Shown here in pieces: positions 8,122 to 18,700 of a DNA stretch of 64,000 nucleotides. The translations under genes and the position numbers were made by a program. The notes beneath the pieces are model-generated. The model had not been told where the DNA came from, searched no databases, and worked only from the letters and a program-made list of their open reading frames with translations. The DNA comes from Bacillota bacterium (lineage in GTDB: Bacteria > Bacillota > Bacilli > Paenibacillales > NBRC-103111). Every line of letters begins with the position of its first letter. Position 1 is the stretch's first letter. The stretch spans positions 1 through 64,000 of the forward strand of contig JAEWGW010000023.1 in the NCBI GenBank assembly GCA_023388055.1. The letters run 5' to 3'.

Positions 8122-9861
8122 TTACCCCGCCGCAAACTGGCTTTCGTACAGCCGGCGGTAGGCGCCGCCCTGGGCCAGCAGCTCATCATGGCTGCCTGCT
8201 TCCACAATGTCGCCGTTCTGCATATAGAGAATCAGGTGTGCCTCCCGGATGGTGGACAGCCGGTGGGCGATGACGAAGCTGGTGCGTCCGGCGATCATCC
8301 GCAGGAAGGCCTCCTGGATGCGCAGCTCGGTACGGGTATCGATGCTGCTGGTGGCTTCGTCGAGAATCAGCATCGGCGGGTCCACCAACATTACCCGGGC
8401 AATAGTCAAAAGCTGCTTCTGGCCCTGGGACAAGCTGTCTCCGGTACCGCTGATGACGGTGCTGTAGCCGTCGGGCAGGCGGCGGATGAAGCTGTGGGCA
8501 TTGGCCGCCCGGGCTGCCGCCTCCACCTCGGCATCGGTGGCGTCCGGTTTGCCGTAGGCGATATTGTCGCGGATGGTTCCCCCGAACAGCCAGGTATCCT
8601 GCAGCACCATGCCGAAGGAGCGGCGCAGGCTGTCCCGGGTCATGCTCTTGATATTCACACCGTTCAGAGTAATCTCCCCCCGGTCCACATCATAGAACCG
8701 CATCAGGAGATTAACCAGAGTGGTTTTGCCCGCCCCGGTTTGGCCTACAATGGCGACCCGGGTACCCGGTTCAACGGTCAGGCTGAAATCGGAAATCAGC
8801 GGACGGACCGGGTTGTAAGCAAAGGCCACATGCTTGAACTCCACTGTCCCTTGAGCAGGCTCCACCGTTACGGCATCCGCAGGCTCCGGCTTTTCCGGAG
8901 GCATATCCATAATGGTGAAGATCCGCTGGGCGGAGGCGGTAGCCGATTGCAGCTGTGTGAGCACACCGGTGATTTCATTAAAGGGTTTGGCAAACAGGTT
9001 GGCGTAGATCAAAAAGCTGGACAACCCGCCCACGGTGATCTGGTTCATTATGGTGGCTACGCCGCCCACCATGGCGATGACAGAGAAGGTCACATTGTTG
9101 ACCAGCCGAGTGGTGGGGTTGGCCAAGGAGCCCAGGAACTGGGATTTCACCCCAGCTTCGTACAGACGGTTGTTCTTTTCCTGAAACTGCCCCATAGCCT
9201 GCTCTTCGTAATGAAAGGCCTGGACGATCTTCTGGCCGCCTACCATTTCCTCCACATAGCCGTTCAGCTCACCCAGGGTTTTGGCCTGCTCCCGGAACAG
9301 CTTCTGGGACCGGGTGGTGACATAACGGGCGGCATAATAGGCCGCGGGGGCGGACAACAGCACAATCAGGGTCATCAGCGGGCTGATGTAGAGCATCAGC
9401 ACAATGGAGCCGACAATGGTGACAATGCCGGTAAGCAAGGAGGAAAAACCCTGCTGCAGCCCGTCGGAGATCATATCCATATCATTGATAAACCGGCTGA
9501 TGCTGTCCCCGTGGGGGTGATTATCATGGAAGGACAGGGGCAGCTTGCCAATATGGGCGAACAGATCCTGGCGGAGGGAGTCTACGGTTTTGTAGGACGC
9601 CTGATTCATCAGGTAAGCCAGAAGCCAACCGAAGAGACTGCCCGTCCCGTAGATGACGCCCAGGATCACCAGGATGCGGAACACGGCGGGAAAATCCACC
9701 TGCCCCGCTCCCGCCATGGCATCTACGGCTTTGCCGATATAATAAGGGCCGGCCAGGCTTGAGGCTACGCTCAGAATGGCGCAAACCGCCGACCAGTACA
9801 GGATGGAACGGAAACGGCCCACATAAGACAGCAGCCGGGTCCAAATTTGTCTTGTGGTCAT
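8122..9861 (-). CDS. ABC exporter half-transporter, catalytically complete subunit
   Basis: 579 residues: an ABC_membrane domain with six helices (about 1-310), then the nucleotide-binding domain with Walker A GQTGAGKTT, Q-loop VLQDTWLF, signature LSQGQKQ, Walker B LILDEATSSID (with the catalytic Glu) and H-loop AHRLST. The start at 9861 is chosen because its ATG forms an ATGA overlap with the upstream partner's stop; a longer frame has no support. With the partner gene it forms a heterodimeric exporter of the YfiB/YfiC or BmrC/BmrD type. The substrate is unknown; drugs, lipids or peptides are possible. Confidence 0.9.
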   Translation of the reverse strand: MTTRQIWTRLLSYVGRFRSILYWSAVCAILSVASSLAGPYYIGKAVDAMAGAGQVDFPAVFRILVILGVIYGTGSLFGWLLAYLMNQASYKTVDSLRQDLFAHIGKLPLSFHDNHPHGDSISRFINDMDMISDGLQQGFSSLLTGIVTIVGSIVLMLYISPLMTLIVLLSAPAAYYAARYVTTRSQKLFREQAKTLGELNGYVEEMVGGQKIVQAFHYEEQAMGQFQEKNNRLYEAGVKSQFLGSLANPTTRLVNNVTFSVIAMVGGVATIMNQITVGGLSSFLIYANLFAKPFNEITGVLTQLQSATASAQRIFTIMDMPPEKPEPADAVTVEPAQGTVEFKHVAFAYNPVRPLISDFSLTVEPGTRVAIVGQTGAGKTTLVNLLMRFYDVDRGEITLNGVNIKSMTRDSLRRSFGMVLQDTWLFGGTIRDNIAYGKPDATDAEVEAAARAANAHSFIRRLPDGYSTVISGTGDSLSQGQKQLLTIARVMLVDPPMLILDEATSSIDTRTELRIQEAFLRMIAGRTSFVIAHRLSTIREAHLILYMQNGDIVEAGSHDELLAQGGAYRRLYESQFAAG

Positions 9862-11660
9862 GATACGGCCTCCTCTCCGGAGAGCTGGGATTGGCAAACC
9901 TCTTGGTAAACCTGGCAGGTTTCCAGCAGCTCCTCATGGGTGCCTAACCCGGCGATTTTGCCGTCATCCAGCACCAGAATGCGGTCCGCATGGCGGACCG
10001 AGCTGACCCGCTGGGACACGATGAGCAGGGTTTTGTCCCCGGCGGTTTCCCGGAGACCCTTGCGCAGAGCGGCGTCGGTGGCGTAATCCAACGCGCTGGC
10101 GGAGTCATCCAGAATCAGAATCTCCGCCTTGGACGCCAGAGCCCGGGCGATGGTCATGCGCTGCTTCTGGCCGCCGGAGAGATTAAGTCCCCCGCGCACC
10201 AGTACGGTGTCATAACCCTCAGGCAGCTTGGTGATAAACTCCGCCGCTTGCGCGGTTTGGGCCGCCTCCGCTACCTCCGCCGCTGTTGCACCCGGATTGC
10301 CCCAGCGGATATTCTCCGCTACAGTTCCGGTAAACAGCATGGCCTTTTGGGGAACCACACCAATGAGCCGGCGCAGCTCCTCCAGCCGGTAATCCTTCAC
10401 ATCGATGCCGTTCACCCTTATGCTCCCCTTCACCGTATCATAGAACCGGGGGATCAGATTCACCAGGGTGGACTTGCCGGAGCCCGTGCCGCCGATAATG
10501 CCGAGGGTCTCCCCTTTGGCGATGGAGAGGGAGATATCGTCCAGGGCCAATTCACCCGTGGCGCTGTAGCCGAAGGAGACGGACTCGAAGGCGATGGCCG
10601 GTTGGTTGGAGGCTGGGTAGATGCTTGACTGTGCCCAGTCAGCGGGCAGAGTGGAGGTTCCCTTGGCAGACTCAACCCTGGCAGGTGCTCCGGCTGTCCT
10701 TTTTCCATCGGCAATGGAGGGTTCGGTGGCCAGCACCTCACTGACCCGTGCTCCGGAGGAGGCGGCTTTAGTGAAAATAATGACCAGATTGGATACCACA
10801 ATCAGGGCAAGCAGAATTTGGGTGACATAGTTGATAAAGGCGATAATTTCCCCTTGGGACAAAGAGCCGCTATCGATATGGAGCCCGCCTGCCCAAAGAA
10901 TGAGGATGATAGCCCCGTTCACCACCAAAGAGGTGGCGGGGTTCAGCAAAGCGGCGATCCGTCCCACATGAATGGCGGTCCCCGTCAAATCCTCCGAGGT
11001 TTCCTTAAACCGCTTCTGCTCGGCTCTGCCCTTGGCGAAGGCGCGGATAACCCGGACCCCCGTCAGATTCTCGCTCAGAACCGAACCCATACGGTCCAGC
11101 TTGCCCTGGTACCGGCGGTACAGGGGAGCCGTCCGGCTGATAATAAAATAAAGAATTACCCCGATAATCGGTGCAGCTACCAGCAAAATAAGCGACAGCT
11201 TCAGATCCAGTATCATGGCCATGATGATGGCCCCGATACAGATAAACGGCGCGCGGATCACCAGCCGGATGAGCATGGCCACCGCCAGCTGCAGCTGGTT
11301 CACGTCGCTGGTCAGCCGGTTGATGAGGGACGGTGTCCCGAACCGGTCCAGCTCCGTATAGGACAAGGAGGAAATATGCTTGAACAGGGCGTTGCGCAGA
11401 TTCGTACCGAAGCCCTGGGAGGCCCGCGCCGCATAATGCTGGCAGACCAGCGAGCAGCCGTAGCCCAGAATGGCCATGCCGATCATTAAGGCGCCCATTT
11501 GCAGCACATAGGTTTTGTCGCCCCGGCCAATGCCGTTGTTAACGATAAGAGCCACCACTGTAGGCAGGAGCAGCTCCAGAATCGCCTCCAGCAGCTTAAA
11601 AAACGGGCCTGCGATTGTTTCTTTCCGGAAGGGCTTGAGGAAGCCCACGAGCTTAAACAT
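9858..11660 (-). CDS. ABC exporter half-transporter with degenerate ATPase site
   Basis: 600 residues: six-helix membrane domain (about 1-310), an unusual Ala/Gly/Ser/Pro-rich linker (about 325-350), then the nucleotide-binding domain with Walker A GGTGSGKST, VPQKAMLF, a canonical LSGGQKQ, Walker B LILDDSASALD and VSQRVSS. The catalytic Glu after Walker B is Asp and the H-loop His is Gln. This is the degenerate site expected in one half of heterodimeric exporters. It is translationally coupled to the complete half downstream. A LysR gene is divergently transcribed 175 bp away and may control the pair. Confidence 0.9.
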   Translation of the reverse strand: MFKLVGFLKPFRKETIAGPFFKLLEAILELLLPTVVALIVNNGIGRGDKTYVLQMGALMIGMAILGYGCSLVCQHYAARASQGFGTNLRNALFKHISSLSYTELDRFGTPSLINRLTSDVNQLQLAVAMLIRLVIRAPFICIGAIIMAMILDLKLSLILLVAAPIIGVILYFIISRTAPLYRRYQGKLDRMGSVLSENLTGVRVIRAFAKGRAEQKRFKETSEDLTGTAIHVGRIAALLNPATSLVVNGAIILILWAGGLHIDSGSLSQGEIIAFINYVTQILLALIVVSNLVIIFTKAASSGARVSEVLATEPSIADGKRTAGAPARVESAKGTSTLPADWAQSSIYPASNQPAIAFESVSFGYSATGELALDDISLSIAKGETLGIIGGTGSGKSTLVNLIPRFYDTVKGSIRVNGIDVKDYRLEELRRLIGVVPQKAMLFTGTVAENIRWGNPGATAAEVAEAAQTAQAAEFITKLPEGYDTVLVRGGLNLSGGQKQRMTIARALASKAEILILDDSASALDYATDAALRKGLRETAGDKTLLIVSQRVSSVRHADRILVLDDGKIAGLGTHEELLETCQVYQEVCQSQLSGEEAVS

Positions 11661-11768
11661 GTTTGCATCACACCTAACGTCAAATTCTGTAGTTTGCAGT
11701 GCTTCGTCTGCCTATGCATTATCCCATAGAAGGTGATATATGAAAAATATTTGTTTTATATGCCCTCC

Positions 11769-11783
11769 ATACTTTTATCGTAT
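11769..11783. promoter_or_regulatory. LysR-type operator candidate
   Basis: ATAC-N7-GTAT (11769-11783) is a T-N11-A dyad of the kind bound by LysR regulators. It lies between the divergent ABC exporter and LysR genes and merges with a TATAAT (11781-11786) reading towards the LysR gene, which suggests autoregulation. Confidence 0.5.
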
Positions 11784-11835
11784 AATGAGAGATATAATGA
11801 AAAGAACCTTACTTACGGTTCACGAGGAGGTTACC

Positions 11836-12699
11836 ATGGATATCCGCCAGCTCCGTTATTTTTTAACTATAGCCGAGGAAGGGCAAATTTCCTCAGCCGC
11901 CCGGAAGCTGCGTATGGCACAGCCTCCGCTTAGCCAACAGCTGAAGCAGTTAGAGGAGGAGTTAGGCGCACGCCTGGTGGACCGGGGGCCCCGCAGCCTT
12001 CAGCTGACGGAGGCCGGGACCATCCTGCGCAACCGGGCCCAGGAGATTCTGGACCTCACCGACGCCGCCGCCCGGGAAATCCGGGATTTGGCCAAAGGCA
12101 TGAACGGAACCCTGACCATTGGAACCGTCTCCTCCTCGGGTGAAGCGCTGCTGAAGCGGGGGTTATCCGAGTTTCATCGGCTGTACCCCGGCGTAAGCTT
12201 CGAAATCCGGGAGGGCAACACCTTCAGCATCATCGAGATGCTGGGCAAGGGCCTGGTGGAGGTGGGAATCGTCCGCACTCCCTTTAATCCCGGGAATCTG
12301 GGCTGCAAGTATGCGTCTCCCGAGCCGATGATCGCCGTCATGACGGCGGAGCTGGACTGGAGTCCCGGCTGCGGCCATGCGGAGATGGAGGAGCTGGCGG
12401 AGAAGCCGCTGATTATTTATCACCGGTTCGAGTCCCTCATCCGTGAAAGCTGCTTGTCCCACGGCTTCGAACCCGCCTTCTTCTGCCGCAACGACGATGC
12501 CCGCACCACGCTCCAGTGGGCGAACGAGGGGCTGGGCATCGGCATCGTGCCCCGTTCGGCCTTTGGTCTGGGCAGCAACCGGAATCTGCTCCACAAGCAA
12601 ATTCGCTCCCCGGAGCTGACCACCAGCGTAGCCGCCATCTGGAACAAGGACAAGTATCTGTCCTCCCCGGCGGAGCGGTTTTTGGAGCTGTTCCATTAA
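11836..12699 (+). CDS. LysR-family transcriptional regulator
   Basis: 287 residues. The N-terminal winged helix-turn-helix is MDIRQLRYFLTIAEEGQISS followed by AARKLRMAQPPLSQQLKQLE, classic for LysR; the C-terminal substrate-binding domain starts near residue 92 (TLTIGTVSSSGEALL). The start at 11836 has a perfect GAGGAGG 5 nt upstream; an earlier in-frame ATG lacks support. It is divergent from the ABC exporter operon, so the exporter genes are the first candidate targets. The inducer is not predictable. Confidence 0.9.
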   Translation: MDIRQLRYFLTIAEEGQISSAARKLRMAQPPLSQQLKQLEEELGARLVDRGPRSLQLTEAGTILRNRAQEILDLTDAAAREIRDLAKGMNGTLTIGTVSSSGEALLKRGLSEFHRLYPGVSFEIREGNTFSIIEMLGKGLVEVGIVRTPFNPGNLGCKYASPEPMIAVMTAELDWSPGCGHAEMEELAEKPLIIYHRFESLIRESCLSHGFEPAFFCRNDDARTTLQWANEGLGIGIVPRSAFGLGSNRNLLHKQIRSPELTTSVAAIWNKDKYLSSPAERFLELFH

Positions 12700-12815
12700 C
12701 ACAGCACAGTAGTGGCCCTAGCTGGCTCTTTGTTTGTGCCGCTGCCAATCTCCCGACACCCTGGCCCTATTCCCTCTGTTTTCTAAGTCTTCCCCAAGGG
12801 GAGAAATTTCCTCCG

Positions 12816-13080
12816 TACCTGAGCAAATGGGATAGTATCCCAACACCTTCTCAGTCCCTTCCCTTATGGACCGACGTTCCGCTATTCCGCAAAAACCTGC
12901 AATTTTTCCAACCTTACGGACCCACGATCCGTTATCTGCCGGTTCAGCCGCTGAAAACACCCATTCGCCACCTATTAACGGCTCTGGAGTCCGCGTCCAC
13001 CCGAATAAGACGATTTTCCCACCCATTAGCGGCTTCTCTGTCCGTTGCAGTCCCTTCGTTGAACAGGCTTCCGTTTCATG
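12816..13080. repeat. Intergenic repeat block between LysR and methyltransferase genes
   Basis: The gap 12700-13178 holds no gene I can support. At 12817-12840 there is one inverted copy of the 40-bp family seen at 43.12 kb (CCTGAGCAAATGGGATAGT). From about 12864 to 13078 come four copies of the palindromic family seen at 0.94 kb: about 12864-12886 and 12912-12935 direct, then about 12974-12996 and 13025-13047 inverted. Confidence 0.6.
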
Positions 13081-13122
13081 AGTATACAAGCCCCCGCTTC
13101 CTCTCCACTCTCTACGCACAAA

Positions 13123-13162
13123 AAGAGCAGCCCTCCGGATCCGCTCCGGAAACGCTGCTCTT
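13123..13162 (-). terminator. Terminator of the methyltransferase gene
   Basis: A 9-bp stem AAGAGCAGC / GCTGCTCTT with a GC-rich loop that can itself pair. On the minus strand it is followed by a T run (the A run at 13119-13124). Confidence 0.7.
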
Positions 13163-13178
13163 ATTCTCCCTACCAAAG

Positions 13179-13922
13179 TTACTCCGGCTTGCGGAAAACT
13201 GCCACCAGCGCTGTGGAGCCCGTCTGGTACGGCTCCTGCTTGTACCCTCCAAAGAGATCGGGCACAGGCAGTCCATACTGCTCCGCTATATGCAGCAGCT
13301 CCTCGCTTTGCATAGGCAGCAGACGCACACTGTTTTCATATACCTCCTGTGCGCCGTCCATCTCCAGAGTGAGCCGACCCTGGAACTGAATCCCGTCCTC
13401 CTCCAGCTCGTAGAACCGCCTGAAGGTAAGCGCCCCTTCGGCCAAACCGCGCTCAATCACCGGCAGCTCCTTCACCCGGTCCCGCAGGATGCGGTCATAA
13501 TTGACGTTCTGCAGAATCAGCGTGCCCCCCGGCACCAGCCGGTCATACATCTGGATCACGGAATCGGCGATTTCCGTCAGATCATTCAGATGGACCAAAG
13601 AGTTCCCTACGCACAGCACCGCATGGTAGTGCTCCGCCGGAAGATGGTCCAGTCCTCTCATATCCATCAACAGGGTGTCAAAGACCGGCGCCTTGCCCGT
13701 CTGCTGCTTCACCCGGATCCGCTCCACCATGGAGGGATCCACATCCAGAGCTGTCACCTGGTAGCCCGAGTCTGCCAACGCCGCGGCAAGATTGCCCGTT
13801 CCTGCGGCCACATCGAGAATCCGTCCCTGGGCAGGCATATATTGCTCCACAAACCGGTGCTGATCCGGGGAGTATGGGAAAATATCGTCATAATAACGGC
13901 TTAGTGTTTCATAAAAGCTCAT
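13179..13922 (-). CDS. Class I SAM-dependent methyltransferase
   Basis: 247 residues. Motif I is ILDVAAGTGNLA at about 35-46, followed by the acidic end of strand 2 in VTALDVDPSMV and a motif near LCVGNSLVHL. No substrate-specific domain is visible. It stands alone: the FGGY kinase gene upstream ends in its own terminator (14082-14112) and the gap of 209 bp holds A/T-rich promoter-like sequence. Methylation target unknown. Confidence 0.85.
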   Translation of the reverse strand: MSFYETLSRYYDDIFPYSPDQHRFVEQYMPAQGRILDVAAGTGNLAAALADSGYQVTALDVDPSMVERIRVKQQTGKAPVFDTLLMDMRGLDHLPAEHYHAVLCVGNSLVHLNDLTEIADSVIQMYDRLVPGGTLILQNVNYDRILRDRVKELPVIERGLAEGALTFRRFYELEEDGIQFQGRLTLEMDGAQEVYENSVRLLPMQSEELLHIAEQYGLPVPDLFGGYKQEPYQTGSTALVAVFRKPE

Positions 13923-14081
13923 AGCTGGTCACTCCTTCTGTTAAGCCTTGCCCAAATTTATCCTCATCATCAGTATACCTGTTTTTGAGGGTATTCAATA
14001 ATTGGTTAATTATGGATTTAACCCTAAGAGGATACCATAATCCCGGGGGAACGGCAAGCGAACAGTGGTGGATGCACAAAA

Positions 14082-14112
14082 ACGGCCTTTCCTCCGGCAG
14101 AGGAAAGACCGT
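14082..14112 (-). terminator. Terminator of the FGGY kinase gene
   Basis: A 13-bp stem (14082-14094 with 14100-14112, one G-T pair) with a 5-nt loop. On the minus strand it is followed by TTTTTG. Confidence 0.85.
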
Positions 14113-14131
14113 CTCCATTTAAGAGATTCAT

Positions 14132-15628
14132 TTATTGCTGCAGATAATAGCTGCGCAAAGGCCCCTGCAGGGCCGCATATCCGTTATGGTAGAGCTTTTG
14201 GTAGGTTTGATGACGGCCAGGGTCTGCCGTTACCTTCCCTGTTCCGTCTTTGCCGATAGCGGCTGCTGCTGTCTCCGCGCTTTCGTACACTCCGGCGCCG
14301 ATGCCTGCGGCCATGGCTGCTCCCAAAAGGGTTGCCTCCGGAATAGGCGGCAGCTCCAGAATAAAGTCGGACACATCCGCTTTCACCTGCAGCCAATGTT
14401 TGTTCCGGGTACCTCCCCCGACCACCTGCAGCCGTTCAATCGGACTGCCTGCAATCTCCTCCGCCGACTGGCGGATGGCCTCCAGCTGGTAAGCGGTGCC
14501 CTCCAGCACAGCCTTGATGATGTCCCCTTGCCCATGCTCCTTGGTCAGACCAATAAACGCAGCCTTGGCGCGGGTCTCCGGGGCAGGCGCTCCGCTGCCG
14601 GTGAGATAGGGGAAATACAGAATACCGGTAGGCACGGGATCTGTTTCCTCCAAAAGCGCCAGCAGCCGCTCATAGGACAGCTGCTCCTCGCTTAACAGGG
14701 TGCGCAGCCACTCCACCGAACCGCCGGAGGAGGAATTGCCGCCCATCCAGAAATAACGTTCCTTGGCTACATGGCAGCCGAAGGACAGACCGGACTCAAA
14801 CTCCTTGCGGCCAAGGGTTTTCTCCTCCATCGTGCCCACCAGCGTCTCCGCCGTTCCCATAGAGTCATAGATGACACCCTTGGTGATGGCGCCCACCGCC
14901 AGTGCAGCTACCACATGATCGTGCCCGGCGATAGCTACCGGCATACCCTGGCGGAGCCCAGTGGAGGCAGCCGCTTCATCGGTTACACCCCCAAGGGTTG
15001 TGCCGGAGGGCAGTACGGCGGGATAGATGGCCGGGTCTATGTCGAAGCTCCGGAGCCATGGCTCATCCCAGGTTTTGTCGTCAATGCGGAAAGCATAAGT
15101 GCGGGCCGCCAGCGAATAGTCAAAACCCAGCTCCCCGCACAGCCGGTAGGCGATATAGCCGGAGGCGGACAGCCAGCGGGCATTGGGGGTAAAGGCCTCC
15201 GGCACATGCTCCTTCAACCATAGCAGCTTGCACAAACCCAGCTTGAAGCTCAGATGAAGGCCGCTGGCCTGAAAACGTTCATAGGTGTCGCATTGGGAGC
15301 GGATCAGCTCCGCTTGGGGCTTGGAGCAGGTATCAAACCAGGGCATAAAAGGAGACAAGGGTGCTCCGGTCTCCTTGTCGATCAACAGCCCGCTTTCGGC
15401 CATGCTGGTGATGCCTACCGCTTTAATCTCCTCCGGGTCCACGCCGCGGGTTACCTCCCGGATAGCGGAGGACACCAGCTTCCACATCTCCTCGGGGTCA
15501 TAATAAAATTCGCCCCGTTCATTCTGATGGGTGGCGGTGGGCCTGCTGGCGATAGCCACCGGCTTGCCATCTTTGGCGAATAACCCGGCCTTGCTATTGG
15601 TGGTGCCCAAATCAATGCCAAGGAGCAT
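14132..15628 (-). CDS. FGGY-family carbohydrate kinase
   Basis: 498 residues with the ATPase-fold signature GIDLGTTNSKAGLF at the N-terminus, GHDHVVAALAVGA near 245 containing the usual catalytic Asp, and the C-terminal VVGGGTRNKHWLQVKADV. Length suits gluconokinase, xylulokinase or a related YoaC-like kinase; the sugar cannot be assigned. GGGAGGA precedes the ATG. It is monocistronic and sits under a strong promoter with an AraR-like 16-bp operator just upstream of the -35 box, so expression is probably induced by a sugar through a GntR/AraR-type repressor. Confidence 0.88.
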   Translation of the reverse strand: MLLGIDLGTTNSKAGLFAKDGKPVAIASRPTATHQNERGEFYYDPEEMWKLVSSAIREVTRGVDPEEIKAVGITSMAESGLLIDKETGAPLSPFMPWFDTCSKPQAELIRSQCDTYERFQASGLHLSFKLGLCKLLWLKEHVPEAFTPNARWLSASGYIAYRLCGELGFDYSLAARTYAFRIDDKTWDEPWLRSFDIDPAIYPAVLPSGTTLGGVTDEAAASTGLRQGMPVAIAGHDHVVAALAVGAITKGVIYDSMGTAETLVGTMEEKTLGRKEFESGLSFGCHVAKERYFWMGGNSSSGGSVEWLRTLLSEEQLSYERLLALLEETDPVPTGILYFPYLTGSGAPAPETRAKAAFIGLTKEHGQGDIIKAVLEGTAYQLEAIRQSAEEIAGSPIERLQVVGGGTRNKHWLQVKADVSDFILELPPIPEATLLGAAMAAGIGAGVYESAETAAAAIGKDGTGKVTADPGRHQTYQKLYHNGYAALQGPLRSYYLQQ

Positions 15629-15673
15629 CGGACTTCCTCCCGTATGTTCGAATTCAACCGTTCTCTTGTTTTC

Positions 15674-15702
15674 ATTCTATCGTGAACCCTGGCAAAACAC
15701 AA
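15674..15702 (-). promoter_or_regulatory. SigA promoter of the FGGY kinase gene
   Basis: On the minus strand: TTGTGT (15697-15702), a 17-bp spacer, TAGAAT (15674-15679), about 45 bp upstream of the start codon. Confidence 0.75.
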
Positions 15703-15704
15703 TT

Positions 15705-15720
15705 ATTGGTACGTACCAAT
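15705..15720. promoter_or_regulatory. Perfect 16-bp palindromic operator, AraR-like
   Basis: ATTGGTACGTACCAAT is a perfect palindrome 2 bp upstream of the -35 box. It differs from the Bacillus AraR operator consensus ATTTGTACGTACAAAT at only two symmetrical positions. No regulator gene is adjacent. Confidence 0.75.
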
Positions 15721-15736
15721 TTCACCAAAATAAAAA

Positions 15737-15773
15737 CGCCTCCGCCTCCACGCATAGCGCGGAAACGGAAGCG
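15737..15773 (-). terminator. Terminator of the SLH pectate lyase gene
   Basis: A 15-bp stem with several G-T pairs (15737-15751 with 15759-15773) and a 7-nt loop, followed on the minus strand by TTTTTATTTT. Confidence 0.75.
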
Positions 15774-15785
15774 GTGTTACAGGTG

Positions 15786-18700
15786 TTATTTGGAGGACTC
15801 CAGCAGGTGGTAGTATGCCCAATGGCCGGAATCCAAATCGGAGAAACCTTTTTTGCCGGACAATTGCTCCGGATTCGGAGTGCGACCCAAGGCCCGGTTC
15901 AACAGCACAACGGTTTCCGCACGGGTGATGCTTTGGTCGGGACGGAAGCTGCCGTCCTCGTAGCCGTTCACCCAGCCTGCGGCTGCTGCTTGCTCAATGG
16001 CCGACTTGGCCCAGTGGCTGCCGGAATCGCTGAAGCTTGTAGCTGCCTGGCCGCTTGTTTTTGGCAGGAACTGCACCAGAATGGCGACCAGCTCGGCCCG
16101 AGTCATAGCAGCGGCGGGACGGAAGGTGCCATCCTCATAACCGTTAACCAGCCCTTTTTGCAGGAAATACTGAATGGCCGGTGTGGACCAGTTAGAGGCG
16201 GACAGATCCTTGAAGGAAGCTGACCCGGTGGTTTGACCCTTGTCGCTGTTCACCAGCAGACCGTAGAACAGGGACAATACCTCCTCCCGGGTAATCCGGT
16301 TGTCCGGACGAACCGATCCGTCTTCGTAGCCGCTCAGGTACGCAACGGATTCCTTGGTCAGCTCAAGACCGTTGGGACCTTCCAGCACAGGCTTGGTTTC
16401 AGCCGGTTGGGTCGGGCCGGGAACGGAGGGGGTGGGTGTTGGGCTCGGCGTTACCGGATTCGACGGGCCAGTTGGATCATCATCTGATGTCGTCGTTACA
16501 AACTTGAGAAAATCCCCAAGTACAATTTTGCCCTGTGCGTCACGTGTCGGAGTTACAGGCGTCAGGCTTATAAAGTTGCTGTCGGTTAAGGTTACCCCCG
16601 ATTTGTTGGAGGACTTGCCGCTCTTGAACAGATAATTGCTGTCAGAAGCCAACGAGGACGGATATGTGTCCGCCGCGGTATAGGACTTCTGGTAAGAGAT
16701 AAAGCCCTTCAATTGGAAATCCGGCGTGATGCCTGTATAGGTGGACAGATTCAGGTTGCCTCTGGCATTGTCAAAGGCAATGTTGTCCTCCACAATAATC
16801 CCCGGATTGCTGTTGCTGGTAAAGCCGTACGCTCCGTTACCGAAGGCATAGCTGTTGCGGATAATATGCGGCACGTGGATGCCCTCGCCGCCCAGCTTAA
16901 AGCCGTTTTTGTCACCGCTGCCAACCTCGCCGTTGGTCAGAGTACCGTTGTTGTAGGCAATGCTGTCTTCAATGATAACGGCCCCAATAGCGCCGGTTCC
17001 GGCCTTGGTGTACAAGTCCCAGCCGTCATCAATGTTATTGTGGGAGATACAGCCCCGGAAGATATTTCCTTCCCCCACCGTCAGCTTGGCGGCAAAACCG
17101 TCGGCATTATTTTCGGAGGGATCACGGTTATCAAAAGAGGTGCTGTTCAAAATCAGGTTGTGGGATGGCCAATCCGCACGGTTGTCGGAGCCGTCGGTAC
17201 GGCTGATTTGCAGACCGGTATCGCCATTTTCGTAGAAGCGGCTGTCTTCAACAGTATTATAGCTGCCGCCTACGGTAAAACCCTTGAGATTGTCGGCAGA
17301 ACGGGTAAAATCAATACCCTTCACATGCCAGTAGCTGCCTCCCAGAATAACCCCTTCCGACTTTTTGTCAAAGTCGATAACCGGACGGGTTCCCGGTGCG
17401 GCTACCAGGTATTTCTTTGCTTTATCCGTACCATCATTGTACTTGTTGATCATCAGCGGAGCACTGCGTTTGTATACGCCCTCCTGGAGCACAATCCGCT
17501 GCCCCGGTTGAACAAAGTCAATGGCCGTATTTAAATCCAGCGGATTTTCTACGGTACCTGCGCCTTGAGCCGTACCCTGCGGACTGACAATCAGGTCACT
17601 GCCGCCGAAGGATTTCATCGTCACGGTGAAGTTCTTGACAATCGGGTTTTCCGAGGTCAGGAACTGGGTATTATCCGGCAAGAAAGTTGCACTAAAGGTG
17701 TTATCCCCTTGGACCAAAGCTGCGGGGATAACGGTCTGTACACCAGCCTGTACAGGCTCGTCCAGTCTAACTACGTCCTGTCCCTTGCGCAACGTCAAAG
17801 TTCCGTTCACATTGGCCAAGGCCCGGAAGCTGTAGTCCGTGGAAGAGACCTTGTTTAGGGACAAAATGTCAAAGGACGGTTGAATGGGCTCCAGGGGCGG
17901 TTCCACCTTCGGAGCATCCGCTGCTGCCGAAGTGACTTGAAGCTTGATGTTGCTCACTTCGATGGTGGCCAGACGAGCTGCATAAAAGCCCACATACATT
18001 TTGGAATCCTGCACCTTCAGGATATCCGGCACAAAGTACATTTTGCTGCTGCCGTTGTCGATTTTTCCGTAAAAACCGCTGTTATTCTTGCCCAAGGTCA
18101 GAACATACGGCGTATTGTCCGGTCCTGGTCTTGCGCTATTCAGCATGATTTTCTGAATACCCTTGCTGCCTGCACCGTCGGGCGTAGTTACGCCTGTGCG
18201 GACAAACAGCTGGGTGCCGATGGGATTTCCTGTACCGCCGCTAAATCCGCCGATGGCGGCAATATTGGAGGCGAATACGCTGGAATCCTTGGCCGTTCCG
18301 ATGGCATCTCTGGCCATAATGCCGAAGGACTCCTGTCCGTCGTAAGGCGTTTTGGCGAATGCTTTGACATTAATCGTAGCGGAGAGCTCAAAATTGTCCT
18401 TTTCCGCATCCAATTCAGTGTAATAATAGCTGATACCGTCGTGATCGCCGGTAACCTTACCTGCGCCTTCCAAAGCAACCAGCTCAACCTTACCGTCGCT
18501 GCCGACTGTCACCGTATTTTTGCTGGAGGAGGTAGATTGACCGAATACGATACTGTTCCAAACAACCTCTTGCTGCTGCCTTACCTCTACCTTCAATACA
18601 GTAGGTGCTGGCCCCTCAACGACTGGAGTGATGGGCAATTCATAGATGCCGGGTTTGCTGCTGTCAAAAGCGGATGTATCCAGCGTATAGTCGTGTCCGA

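Noticed and set aside
8188..9762. Long plus-strand open frame opposite the ABC exporter gene
   Set aside because: Antisense shadow of the conserved ABC gene; no coding evidence.
12420..12440. GGTTCGAGTCC sequence resembling a tRNA T-loop
   Set aside because: It lies inside the LysR coding region and no acceptor or anticodon stem can be formed around it.
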